A stretch of DNA of 64,000 bases from Syngnathus acus (Eukaryota > Chordata > Actinopteri > Syngnathiformes > Syngnathidae): contig NW_023590224.1 of assembly GCF_901709675.1 (NCBI RefSeq), positions 124,001 to 188,000 on the forward strand. Reading direction: 5' to 3'. The notes below the pieces were generated by a model that saw nothing but the letters and a program-made list of their open reading frames with translations, had not been told where the DNA came from and did no database searches. The stretch's first letter is position 1; each line of letters opens with the position of its first letter. Position numbers and translations under genes: made by a program. Below, in pieces: positions 51,001 through 62,076 of this stretch.

Positions 51001-53848
51001 ATGCTTATAAAACATAAACCAAACGTTGCAGGTGGTCATTTCTGCATGCGCAGTAATAAACTGGGCACTCTGAAGCACCCAAGAGCGCTTTTAACTAGAA
51101 AACGTGCTCAGCTCGTCGAGAAAATGCGCTCTAAGCAATACAATTAAAAATGCTCATAAAACATAAACCAAACGTTGCAGGTGGTCATTTCTTCATGTGC
51201 AGTGATAAACTCGGCACTCTGAAGCACCCAAGAGCGCTTTTTACTTTGCCAACCTAACCAGAGTGACGGGAGAGGCACCATCCAGAAAACGTGCTCAGCT
51301 CGTCGAGAAAATGCGATTTAAGCAATAAAACTAAAAATGCTTATAAAACATAAACCAAACGTTGCAGGTGGTCATTTCTGCATGCGCAGTGATAAACTGG
51401 GCACTCTGAAGCCCCCAAGAGCACTTTTTACTATGCCAACCTAACCAGAGTGACGGGAGAGGCACCATCCAGAAAACGTGCTCAGCTCGTCGAGAAAATG
51501 CGATTTAAGCAATAAAACAAAAAATGCTTATAAAACATAAACCAAACGTTGCAGGTGGTCATTTCTGCATGCGCAGTGATAAACTCGGCACTCTGAAGCA
51601 CCCAAGAGCGCTTTTTACTAGAAAACGTGCTCAGCTCGTCGAGAAAATGCGCTCTAAGCAATACAATTAAAAATGCTTATAAAACATAAACCAAACGTTG
51701 CAGGTGGTCATTTCTGCATGCGCAGTGATAAACTCGGCACTCTGAAGCACCCAAGAGCGCTTTTTACTAGAAAACGTGCTCAGCTCGTCGAGAAAATGCG
51801 CTCTAAGCAATACAATTAAAAATGCTTATAAAACATAAACCAAACGTTGCAGGTGGTCATTTCTTCATGCGCAGTGATAAACTCGGCACTCTGAAGCACC
51901 CAAGAGCACTTTTTACTTTGCCAACCTAACCAGAGTGACGGGAGAGGCACCATCCAGAAAACGTGCTCAGCTCATCGAGAAAATGCGATTTAAGCAATAA
52001 AACTAAAAATGCTTATAAAACATAAACCAAACGTTGCAAGTGGTCATTTCTGCATGCGCAGTGATAACTCGGCACTCTGAAGCCCCCAAGAGCACTTTTT
52101 ACTATGCCAACCTAACCAGAGTGACGGGAGAGGCACCATCCAGAAAACGTGCTCAGCTCGTCGAGAAAATGCGATTTAAGCAATAAAACAAAAAATGCTT
52201 ATAAAACATAAACCAAACGTTGCAGGTGGTCATTTCTGCATGCGCAGTAATAAACCCGGCACTCTGAAGCACACAAGAGCGCTTTTTACTAGAAAACGTG
52301 CTCAGCTCGTCGAGAACATGCGCTCTAAGCAATACAATTAAAAATGCTTATAAAACATAAACCAAACGTTGCAGGTGGTCATTTCTTCATGCGCAGTGAT
52401 AAACTCGGCACTCTGAAGCACCCAAGAGCACTTTTTACTTTGCCAACCTAACCAGAGTGACGGGAGAGGCACCATCCAGAAAACGTGCTCAGCTCGTCGA
52501 GAAAATGCGATTTAAGCAATAAAACTAAAAATGCTTATAAAACATAAACCAAACGTTGCAGGTGGTCATTTCTGCATGCGCAGTAATAAACTGGGCACTC
52601 TGAAGCACCCAAGAGCGCTTTTAACTAGAAAACGTGCTCAGCTCGTCGAGAAAATGCGCTCTAAGCAATACAATTAAAAATGCTCATAAAACATAAACCA
52701 AACGTTGCAGGTGGTCATTTCTTCATGTGCAGTGATAAACTCGGCACTCTGAAGCACCCAAGAGCGCTTTTTACTTTGCCAACCTAACCAGAGTGACGGG
52801 AGAGGCACCATCCAGAAAACGTGCTCAGCTCGTCGAGAAAATGCGATTTAAGCAATAAAACTAAAAATGCTTATAAAACATAAACCAAACGTTGCAGGTG
52901 GTCATTTCTGCATGCGCAGTGATAAACTGGGCACTCTGAAGCCCCCAAGAGCACTTTTTACTATGCCAACCTAACCAGAGTGACGGGAGAGGCACCATCC
53001 AGAAAACGTGCTCAGCTCGTCGAGAAAATGCGATTTAAGCAATAAAACAAAAAATGCTTATAAAACATAAACCAAACGTTGCAGGTGGTCATTTCTGCAT
53101 GCGCAGTGATAAACTCGGCACTCTGAAGCACCCAAGAGCGCTTTTTACTAGAAAACGTGCTCAGCTCGTCGAGAAAATGCGCTCTAAGCAATACAATTAA
53201 AAATGCTTATAAAACATAAACCAAACGTTGCAGGTGGTCATTTCTGCATGCGCAGTGATAAACTGGGCACTCTGAAGCCCCCAAGAGCACTTTTTACTAT
53301 GCCAACCTAACCAGAGTGACGGGAGAGGCACCATCCAGAAAACGTGCTCAGCTCGTCGAGAAAATGCGATTTAAGCAATAAAACTAAAAATGCTTATAAA
53401 ACATAAACCAAACGTTGCAGGTGGTCATTTCTGCATGCGCAGTGATAAACTCTGCACTCTGAAGCACCCAAGAGCGCTTTTTACTAGAAAACGTGCTCAG
53501 CTCGTCGAGAAAATGCGCTCTAAGCAATACAATTAAAAATGCTTATAAAACATAAACCAAACGTTGCAGGTGGTCATTTCTTCATGCGCAGTGATAAACT
53601 CGGCACTCTGAAGCACCCAAGAGCACTTTTTACTTTGCCAACTTAACCAGAGTGACGGGAGAGGCACCATCCAGAAAACGTGCTCAGCTCGTCGAGAAAA
53701 TGCGATTTAAGCAATAAAACTAAAAATGCTTATAAAACATAAACCAAACGTTGCAGGTTGTCATTTCTTCATGCGCAGTGATAAACTCCGCACTCTGAAG
53801 GACCCAAGAGCGCTTTTTACTATGCCAACTTAACCAGAGTGACGTGAG
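48020..53848. repeat. Satellite A array, longest uninterrupted
   Basis: About 5.8 kb of A monomers. From about 50900 to 52700 there is a clear second-level repetition (for example the CTCATCGAGAAA, AACGTTGCAAGTGG and CGCAGTAATAAA variants). One monomer has CACACAAGAGCG (52270). No gene. Confidence 0.95.
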
Positions 53849-54852
53849 GCGACCGGGCGCGGACGCTAACTCACGCCCGGCAAGAGCGCTCGGAAGGCGG
53901 ATAGGCTTTCACGGAAGCTCCGCCAGCAGGTCCGCGGGCCAAATAGGGTTCCATAAGGGACCGGGCGCGGACGCTAACCCACGCCAGGCATGAGAGCTCG
54001 GAAGGCGGATAGGCTTTCACGGAGGTCCCGCCAGCCGGTCCGCGGGCCATTTAAGGTCCCATAAGTGACCGTGCGCGGTCTCTAACTCAGGCCCGGCAGG
54101 AGTGCTCGTAGGGCGGATAGGCATTCACGGAGGTCCCGCCAGGCGGTCCGCGGGCCATTTAGGGTCCCATAACTGACCGGGCGCGGTCTCTAACTCAGGC
54201 CCGGCAGGAGTGCCCGTAGGGCGGATAGGCATTCACGGAGGTCCCGCCAGCCGGTCCGCGGGCCATTTAGGGTCACATAACTGACCGGGCGCGGTCTCTA
54301 ACTCAGGCCCGGCAGGAGTGCTCGGAGGGCGGATAGGCATTCACGGAGGTACCGCCAGCCGGTCCGCGGGCCATTTAGGGTCCCATAAGTGACCGTGCGC
54401 GGTCTCTAACTCACGCCCGGCAGGAGTGCTCGGAGGGCGGATAGGCTTTCACGGAGGTACCGCCAGCCGGTCCGCGGGCCATTTAGGGTCCCATAAGTGA
54501 CCGGGCGCGGTCTCTAACTCACGCCCGGCAGGAGTGCTCGGAGGGCGGATAGGCATTCACGGAGGTACCGCCAGCCGGTCCGCGGGCCAATTAGGGTCCC
54601 GTAAGGGACCGGGCGCGGTCTCTAACTCAGGCCCGGCAGGAGTGCTCGGAGGGCGGATAGGCATTCACGAAGGTACCGCCAGCCGGTCCGCGGGCCAATT
54701 AGGGTCCCATAAGTGACCGGGCGCGGTCTCTAACCCACGCCCGGCAGGAGTGCTCGGAGGGCGGACAGGCTTTCACGGAGCTCCCGCCAGCCGGTCCGCG
54801 GGCCAAATAGGGTCCCATAAGGGACCGGGGGCGGACGCTAAACCACGCACTC
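53849..54852. repeat. Satellite B block 8 (9 units + 32 bp)
   Basis: 1004 bp; terminal units match blocks 6 and 7 including the ATTAGGGTCCCGTAAGGG unit. Confidence 0.95.
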
Positions 54853-57644
54853 AACTCGGCACTCTGAAGCACCCAAGAGCGCTTTTTACTAGAAAACGTG
54901 CTCAGCTCGTCGAGAAAATGCACTCAAAGCAATACAATTAAAAATGCTTATAAAACATAAACCAAACGTTGCAGGTGGTCATTTCTTCATGTGCAGTGAT
55001 AAACTCGGCACTCTGAAGCACCCAAGAGCGCTTTTAACTAGAAAACGTGCTCAGCTCGTCGAGAAAATGCGCTCTAAGCAATACAATTAAAAATGCTCAT
55101 AAAACATAAACCAAACGTTGCAGGTGGTCATTTCTTCATGTGCAGTGATAAACTCGGCACTCTGAAGCACCCAAGAGCGCTTTTTACTTTTCCAACCTAA
55201 CCAGAGTGACGGGAGAGGCACCATCCAGAAAACGTGCTCAGCTCGTCGAGAAAATGCGATTTAAGCAATAAAACTAAAAATGCTTATAAAACATAAACCA
55301 AACGTTGCAGGTGGTCATTTCTTCATGTGCAGTGATATACTCGGCACTCTGAAGCACCCAAGAGCGCTTTTTACTTTGCCAACCTAACAAGAGTGACGGG
55401 AGAGGCACCATCCAGAAAACGTGCTCAGCTCGTCGAGAAAATGCGATTTAAGCAATAAAACTAAAAATGCTTATAAAACATAAACCAAACGTTGCAGGTG
55501 GTCATTTCTGCATGCGCAGTGATAAACTGGGCACTCTGAAGCACCCAAGAGCGCTTTTAACTAGAAAACGTGCTCAGCTCGTCGAGAAAATGCGCTCTAA
55601 GCAATACAATTAAAAATGCTCATAAAACATAAACCAAACGTTGCAGGTGGTCATTTCTTCATGTGCAGTGATAAACTCGGCACTCTGAAGCACCCAAGAG
55701 CGCTTTTTACTTTGCCAACCTAACCAGAGTGACGGGAGAGGCACCATCCAGAAAACGTGCTCAGCTCGTCGAGAAAATGCGATTTAAGCAATAAAACTAA
55801 AAATGCTTATAAAACATAAACCAAACGTTGCAGGTGGTCATTTCTGCATGCGCAGTGATAAACTGGGCACTCTGAAGCCCCCAAGAGCACTTTTTACTAT
55901 GCCAACCTAACCAGAGTGACGGGAGAGGCACCATCCAGAAAACGTGCTCAGCTTGTCGAGAAAATGCGATTTAAGCAATAAAATTAAAAATGCTTATAAA
56001 ACATAAACCAAACGTTGCAGGTGGTCATTTCTTCATGCGCAGTGATAAACTCGGCACTCTGAAGCACCCAAGAGCGCTTTTAACTAGAAAACGTGCTCAG
56101 CTCGTCGAGAAAATGCGCTCTAAGCAATACAATTAAAAATGCTCATAAAACATAAACCAAACGTTGCAGGTGGTCATTTCTTCATGTGCAGTGATAAACT
56201 CGGCACTCTGAAGCACCCAAGAGCGCTTTTTACTTTTCCAACCTAACCAGAGTGACGGGAGAGGCACCATCCAGAAAGCGTGCTCAGCTCGTCGAGAAAA
56301 TGCGATTTAAGCAATAAAACTAAAAATGCTTATAAAACATAAACCAAACGTTGCAGGTGGTCATTTCTGCATGCGCAGTGATAAACTGGGCACTCTGAAG
56401 CACCCAAGAGCGCTTTTAACTAGAAAACGTGCTCAGCTCGTCGAGAAAATGCGCTCTAAGCAATACAATTAAAAATGCTCATAAAACATAAACCAAACGT
56501 TGCAGGTGGTCATTTCTTCATGTGCAGTGATAAACTCGGCACTCTGAAGCACCCAAGAGCGCTTTTTACTTTGCCAACCTAACCAGAGTGACGGGAGAGG
56601 CACCATCCAGAAAACGTGCTCAGCTCGTCGAGAAAATGCGATTTAAGCGATAAAACTAAAAATGCTTATAAAACATAAACCAAACGTTGCAGGTGGTCAT
56701 TTCTGCATGCGCAGTGATAAACTGGGCACTCTGAAGCCCCCAAGAGCACTTTTTACTATGCCAACCTAACCAGAGTGACGGGAGAGGCACCATCCAGAAA
56801 ACGTGCTCAGCTCGTCGAGAATATGCGATTTAAGCAATAAAACAAAAAATGCTTATAAAACATAAACCAAACGTTGCAGGTGGTCATTTCTGCATGCGCA
56901 GTGATAAACTGGGCACTCTGAAGCACCCAAGAGCGCTTTTTACTAGAAAACGTGCTCAGCTCGTCGAGAAAATGCGCTCTAAGCAATACAATTAAAAATG
57001 CTTATAAAACATAAACCAAACGTTGCAGGTGGTCATTTCTGCATGCGCAGTGATAAACTGGGCACTCTGAAGCCCCCAAGAGCACTTTTTACTATGCCAA
57101 CCTAACCAGAGTGACGGGAGAGGCACCATCCAGAAAACGTGCTCAGCTCGTCGAGAAAATGCGATTTAAGCAATAAAACTAAAAATGCTTATAAAACATA
57201 AACCAAACGTTGCAGGTGGTAATTTCTGCATGCGCAGTGATAAACTCGGCACTCTGAAGCACCCAAGAGCGCTTTTTACTAGAAAACGTGCTCAGCTCGT
57301 CGAGAAAATGCGCTCTAAGCAATACAATTAAAAATGCTTATAAAACATAAACCAAACGTTGCAGGTGGTCATTTCTTCATGCGCAGTGATAAACTCGGCA
57401 CTCTGAAGCACCCAAGAGCACTTTTTACTTTGCCAACTTAACCAGAGTGACGGGAGAGGCACCATCCAGAAAACGTGCTCAGCTCATCGAGAAAATGCGA
57501 TTTAAGCAATAAAACTAAAAATGCTTATAAAACATAAACCAAACGTTGCAGGTGGTCATTTCTGCATGCGCAGTGATAACTCGGCACTCTGAAGCCCCCA
57601 AGAGCACTTTTTACTATGCCAACCTAACCAGAGTGACGGGAGAG
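54853..57644. repeat. Satellite A, flank of the endogenous retrovirus
   Basis: A monomers end at AGTGACGGGAGAG, where the retroviral LTR terminus TGTCAAACG begins. The first monomer reads CACTCAAAGC, a private change. Confidence 0.95.
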
Positions 57645-58260
57645 TGTCAAACGCGCACTTAATAAAGTGGCACCGGCTCCCCTGTAACGGGTTCAATAAG
57701 CCGGGGGTGAAGGGACTCGTCCGTAGCTGACCACCCGAGTTAAATTAATTCTACCAGAATCAATCTAATTTCTTTACGACGCCAATCCTTTTTAAGTCAT
57801 CCGACGCGCGAGCCGAGTAACTCTATTCGAGGCGAGTCGTCAATATGACCGCGCCGTAATGATGGCTCCCTTCGGTTGTTTGATGCTGGTATTGCGTTAC
57901 GGATATTGTTTAGATGTCTTTGATAAGACCTCAAGGATTCGTTGGTCTAGCGCACCCTCTAGCGCTAGTTTTGTCGAAATAACTTTTGATATGGCCTCGC
58001 TCTACTTGGTTTGAGGAAGTAACAAGCTTACTTCCTATTTCTCCGAAGAAAGTCCCATTTGCGGAAGTATGTCAATGATAGTGTGTGAGAATGGATTTAA
58101 TGCATTAAATCACTAATTTTGACATGATATATTTAAACACTTAGCCGTGAGAGTGCTTCCACCAATTCGATTGTTTCCAACAAAATAATATTTTACTTAA
58201 TACGATTGAAAATGATTTAATCGGATTATTATTATCTTGCAATTTATTTTGAAGGCAAAT

Positions 58261-58869
58261 TAGTCCCTCAAAATCATTCAAAGTAGCCTCTGACGCGGCC
58301 CGAAAAAAACAGGAACGGGCTCGTGCCCGAAGGACATTTACTAATTATAGCTCTAACACTAATCCGAAAAGTCAAATTTGAAAACCTTCCTTATTGTTAT
58401 TTATTATGGTATGTTTGCATACCATAATAATCTCCTATTTATAAACTGAGTTATCAACCCAACCTCAAACAATTAATTGCATACAAATTAGCGCACCACG
58501 AATTAAATGAGTATATAAAACACATTTATTGAAGAAGCATGAAATAGAATTACAAATCTCATGGCATATTAGTCCCTCAAAATCATTCAAAGTAGCCTCT
58601 GACGCGGCCCGAAAAAACAGGAACGGGCTCGTGCCCGAAGGACATTTACTAATTATAGCTCTAACACTAATCCGAAAAGTCGAATTTGAAAACCTTCCTT
58701 ATTGTTATTTATTATGGTATGTTTGCATACCATAATAATCTCCTATTTATAAACTGAGTTATCAACCCAACCTCAAACAATTAATTGCATACAAATTAGC
58801 GCACCACGAATTAAATGAGTATATAAAACACATTTATTGAAGAAGCATGAAATAGAATTACAAATCTCA
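58261..58869. repeat. 300-bp tandem duplication within R-U5
   Basis: Copies 58261-58561 and 58570-58869 are nearly identical (one A-run base, one substitution near 58681), joined by an 8-bp filler TGGCATAT. Both copies carry TTTATT, an AATAAA poly(A) signal on the minus strand (about 58526 and 58833), so the processing signal is doubled. Confidence 0.9.
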
Positions 58870-59325
58870 ATCCTCCAAAAACTGAACAATCCCACTCACT
58901 GATACACTTGCAAATAAAATCATTCAATCCCGGAGCACTTTTGATTGCAAAACAAAAATCAGAAAAGAGGGAAAAGGTAGCTACCAATTGGGTGTTATTT
59001 TCTTTTTGGTGGAAATAAAGTCGAGTGATCAGTTCGATTTTATTTCTAAAATCCAATTTGGAAACTAGTTAGGCCCCGTGAGGACAGACTACCCGATGAC
59101 TGTCTCCTCCGCTTGCGTACATACAGAAGAAGTCTCCCCTCACCTAGTTTCTCATGCAAAGTTGTCCAGTCCAATTCTTTGAGTAAATCCAAGTTAATCC
59201 AGGCCAGCGATCTTGCGTCTCACACAAGGCTCTTGAAGGCTGTAGAAAAAGTCTTGAAACTCGTACGGGCTTCTTCACGTATGAACGCGGTCCGGGAGAG
59301 AGCCCCGCAGATGTCCAAGGTGACC

Positions 59326-59333
59326 TTTTTATA
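59326..59333 (-). promoter_or_regulatory. LTR TATA box
   Basis: Minus strand TATAAAAA in the context GTCTATAAAAAGG; transcription would begin near 59300 and proceed leftwards in window coordinates. Confidence 0.75.
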
Positions 59334-59400
59334 GACCTCTCTGGCCCTCCCCCCTTTTTTCTATACTGTCCTCTATAATGTTCTCTATAATGTCCAGCTT

Positions 59401-59521
59401 CCCACGCTCATAGGCTATGAGTCACAACCTTGCGGTTTGAGCAGGTGTCCGCTGGCCTCTATACTGTCCAGTTTCCCACGCTCACAAGTTATGAGTCATA
59501 ACCTTGCGGTTGGAGCAGCTG
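59401..59521 (-). promoter_or_regulatory. U3 enhancer-like direct repeats with AP-1 sites
   Basis: Two copies, offset by 74 bp (CCCACGCTCA at 59401 and 59475), each followed by TGAGTCA (59418-59424 and 59492-59498), the palindromic AP-1 consensus. They lie 85-170 bp upstream of the TATA box. AP-1-driven LTR activity is inferred. Confidence 0.65.
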
Positions 59522-60220
59522 GTTCCACCCCACTCCCTTTCCACCAAAAATCTGTAGAAACCCCGGCAAGCACCTTATTTCCTCTTTTCTTCACTTCTCC
59601 TTTCATAAAACCAATATTTCAAAGTTACACTTTTTACTCAACCATTTAAATCAGAAATCAAAGCCCTTGATTTTATGTTTTAACCTTTTTCTTAACACAC
59701 CACTCGTGGTGGGCTTCTTTTCCTAATTGTGTGATAATATTGCTTGTTGCTGTTACAGAATATATTTCAGCCAAGCAAAGAAAAATAAAAAGAAGAAAAA
59801 ATAAAATAAAAATAAAAACTTATTTGTTCTTTCCTTTCCAACAATTTTTAACACACCCCTATTCTTATATGGGTGGGCAGCTTAGTCTAATTCTGTGATA
59901 ATATTGCTTTAAGCGGTTACAGAATATATTTTAGTCAAGCAAGTAAAATAAAAATACAAATAAAAACCATTTTTGTGCTTCCATGTGTGTCCCATAATCC
60001 GACCCCTCTTTCTCTTTGGTCTCCTGCACCGGTTTGGCTCCATCTTTTGGAGAATTTTGGAATTTCAGCTTTGCCAATTCATTCAATTTTCCCCCACTTA
60101 ATTTTGCACCATCTGCTGTCAAAATTTGGAATGTCAGCCCCGCCAATTTATTACTGGGAGCAATCCATACTCACTTTATGCACCATTTGTTTCCCCCCCC
60201 CCACTCCATGTTACATGACA

Positions 60221-60280
60221 CGGCCCCTTTGGATTGAGAAGCAGGTAATAAATCACCCCGTCCACAACCCACTTCATGAG
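60221..60280 (-). other. Region between accessory gene and 3' LTR
   Basis: Minus strand carries AAAGGGGCCG just before the proposed LTR start. As a polypurine tract it is short and imperfect; the longer G-rich tract lies 20 bp further in. This uncertainty is why the LTR start is tentative. Confidence 0.4.
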
Positions 60281-61243
60281 CTAATCAGTCATTTCATCGT
60301 CGGAGATATTCACAACCTCAGCGGTTGTAGATGTAGGGCAGGTCGTTGTCCCATCCCCCTGTCTGGCGATCTCTGCAAGGGCGTTGATCAGGTGGGTCAA
60401 GCGATCAGAAGGGTCGTCGTCGTCCCTCCGAGCTTCCAACGTGAGGACTCTCAGCAGCGGAGGTGTCGAAGTCCCTGTGGCAGTACTCTCGGCGTCATTC
60501 TCATCGTCCGCCTCATCTCCGTGCCAATCGCGAGCCTCGACGTCGTCCTCAGACACAGACGGAGCCCCCGGTGGGGAGCCAGCCTGTGAAATGGGGGGAA
60601 TGTCGCCGCTGGAGCCAGGATTCTCACGTCGACGGACGCCGTCAGGAGCTTGACGCTCCAAGCACTCATCGCATGGTACTCCGCACTCAACGAAGGTCCC
60701 ATCCAGGGACCAATGTCCAAAACAGCGGTCCCGACGTGCAGGCCGGACAAGTCCCACCGGGGCCCCGTTGGGCTGCTCCATCCCCTGAGGCGAGTCGCGC
60801 CCTGCACGCGGGGTGTTGTAAAAGTCCGCAGACAGCCGCCGGTGAACCGGACTGACGGTCAAGCAGCGGCCACACTGTGAATGTGATGTGACGCATCGAG
60901 CGCCGTTCTGTTGGCGCCATGTCATGTGGGTTAGGGGCCAAATGGTGCCGTGAGCATCCCCAGCCTCCTCGAGGAGAACCGTACATGTAGACAGGGACCC
61001 TCTAGATGTGTCGAGCAGAGTTGCGGTGGACATTAAATCCGCATATCCCTCCCATCCGAGATGGTCCAAGTTGTACCGCTCCCCTTCCTTTACATAAATT
61101 CCGTCTGGGACTAGCCAAGCCACATTAAAGCAGGCCGGGTAACAACAGTCCCCCACATAAGCCTTTCCGATCACCCAGGCCAATTTCATACGGTTCACCC
61201 CGCATAGGACGCACTCCGGTGCATCCGCAACCCGGTGCACCAT
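60281..61243 (-). CDS. Retroviral accessory protein, acidic C-terminus (320 aa)
   Basis: First ATG at 61243, 31 bp after the stop of the membrane ORF; a TTG at 61264 is also open. The N-terminal 200 residues are rich in Cys/His/Trp (CVLCG, CCYPAC, CGRC, CDEC), suggesting a metal-binding fold. The C-terminal third is acidic and disordered (DDVEARDWHGDEADDENDAE, a DDDDPSD run, terminal SDDEMTD). Position between env and LTR and the domain layout recall retroviral transactivators, but no specific homology is recognised. It could also be expressed by splicing. No stop or frameshift. Confidence 0.6.
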   Translation of the reverse strand: MVHRVADAPECVLCGVNRMKLAWVIGKAYVGDCCYPACFNVAWLVPDGIYVKEGERYNLDHLGWEGYADLMSTATLLDTSRGSLSTCTVLLEEAGDAHGTIWPLTHMTWRQQNGARCVTSHSQCGRCLTVSPVHRRLSADFYNTPRAGRDSPQGMEQPNGAPVGLVRPARRDRCFGHWSLDGTFVECGVPCDECLERQAPDGVRRRENPGSSGDIPPISQAGSPPGAPSVSEDDVEARDWHGDEADDENDAESTATGTSTPPLLRVLTLEARRDDDDPSDRLTHLINALAEIARQGDGTTTCPTSTTAEVVNISDDEMTD

Positions 61244-61274
61244 CTGGAACACATGGAAGCACAAATGTAATATA

Positions 61275-61937
61275 TCAAATCATAAACCCTCTATGGCGCA
61301 CAATAGGGGGGCTCCTCGGCTCCCCTCCTCTATCCGTAGGGGACGGGAGAGGAAAAAAGACAGAGTATGTAAAAAACCATGTCGTCATCACAAGTTGGTC
61401 CACTATGTCGCTCCAAAGCAACACTGACAATAGCCCCCATATTGTGCACCAGAGCATTAGTTTGGCCGTGCGCTTTTTCCACGTGACAGAGGAGCGAACA
61501 TTTCGGTCCAGTTGTGACACCTTTCCAAGCACATGCGCGGCCAACCCTATTACTAATATCGCTTCTAGTATGATAACTCCAAATATGACATAGTAACAAA
61601 ACATTGATCCTATTTCTAAAGCCATCCAAAGACAAAGCAGCACAATCCCCGCGATGCCTCTGGACGTTTTAGGATCCAAATATATTCGGCCGTGCATATA
61701 CACGACAAAGAGACCCAAGCCCATCGTGTATATCTTGTACAAAAATCTCAAAAGCAAAACTTTGAGAATTGCCATTACCAAAATCACCGGCCTAGTCATT
61801 TGTCGCGAGTCCCATGACCCAGAACAGCAATAGGCCGCCCAGATGCTGAACAAAACCCAATATTGAGGTTCATTACTCACTTTTAGCGCTCCGGGCCTCC
61901 CCATTGGATTAATAAAAATACTGGCATTACTCGCCAT
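61275..61937 (-). CDS. Retroviral accessory polytopic membrane protein (220 aa)
   Basis: ATG at 61937 (context GCCATGG on the minus strand reading), 134 bp after env. The protein is dominated by hydrophobic segments, at about residues 26-41, 49-66, 70-82, 96-113, 115-137, 159-176 and 182-198, separated by short basic loops; the tail (199-220) is Pro/Arg-rich. No cleavable signal peptide is obvious. No retroviral accessory family with this topology is recognised; capture of a host membrane gene or a viroporin-like role are possibilities only. Confidence 0.65.
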   Translation of the reverse strand: MASNASIFINPMGRPGALKVSNEPQYWVLFSIWAAYCCSGSWDSRQMTRPVILVMAILKVLLLRFLYKIYTMGLGLFVVYMHGRIYLDPKTSRGIAGIVLLCLWMALEIGSMFCYYVIFGVIILEAILVIGLAAHVLGKVSQLDRNVRSSVTWKKRTAKLMLWCTIWGLLSVLLWSDIVDQLVMTTWFFTYSVFFPLPSPTDRGGEPRSPPIVRHRGFMI

Positions 61938-62067
61938 GGCTTCTCTTACTTCCCTTTTTTATCTTCCCTTTTTTGCTTGTTTTTTTTCTTATTTTCTGTT
62001 TGTCTCCCCGAAATCTTCAGTCACTGAGCTTCCCTGGCCCGAATGTGCGGCCACCGCCCGACCCCTT

Positions 62068-62076
62068 CTATTTAAG
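62068..62076 (-). promoter_or_regulatory. Possible internal promoter at the end of env
   Basis: Minus-strand CTTAAATAG overlaps the env stop codon, 130 bp upstream of the accessory ATG. Foamy viruses use an internal promoter at the end of env for accessory genes; the analogy is suggestive only. Confidence 0.35.

Larger units (their letters stand above)
57645..60220 (-). repeat. 3' LTR of the retrovirus (~2.6 kb)
   Basis: The lower boundary is firm: satellite changes to TGTCAAACG at 57645, giving an LTR 3' end ...TTTGACA on the minus strand. The upper boundary is proposed at 60220, where the minus strand reads TGTCATG after AAAGGGGCCG; it gives a 5-bp terminal inverted repeat TGTCA/TGACA. An alternative start is after the G10AAACAAA tract (about 60187). 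The TATA at 59326-59333 places U3 at about 0.9 kb and R-U5 at about 1.65 kb, unusually long. U3 holds a 156-bp-period degenerate duplication (59692 and 59848) and paired 74-bp repeats; R-U5 holds a 300-bp duplication. Confidence 0.6.

Noticed and set aside
58529-58735. 68-residue ORF in the LTR
   Set aside because: Lies in the duplicated R-U5 segment on the opposite strand, without protein-like features.
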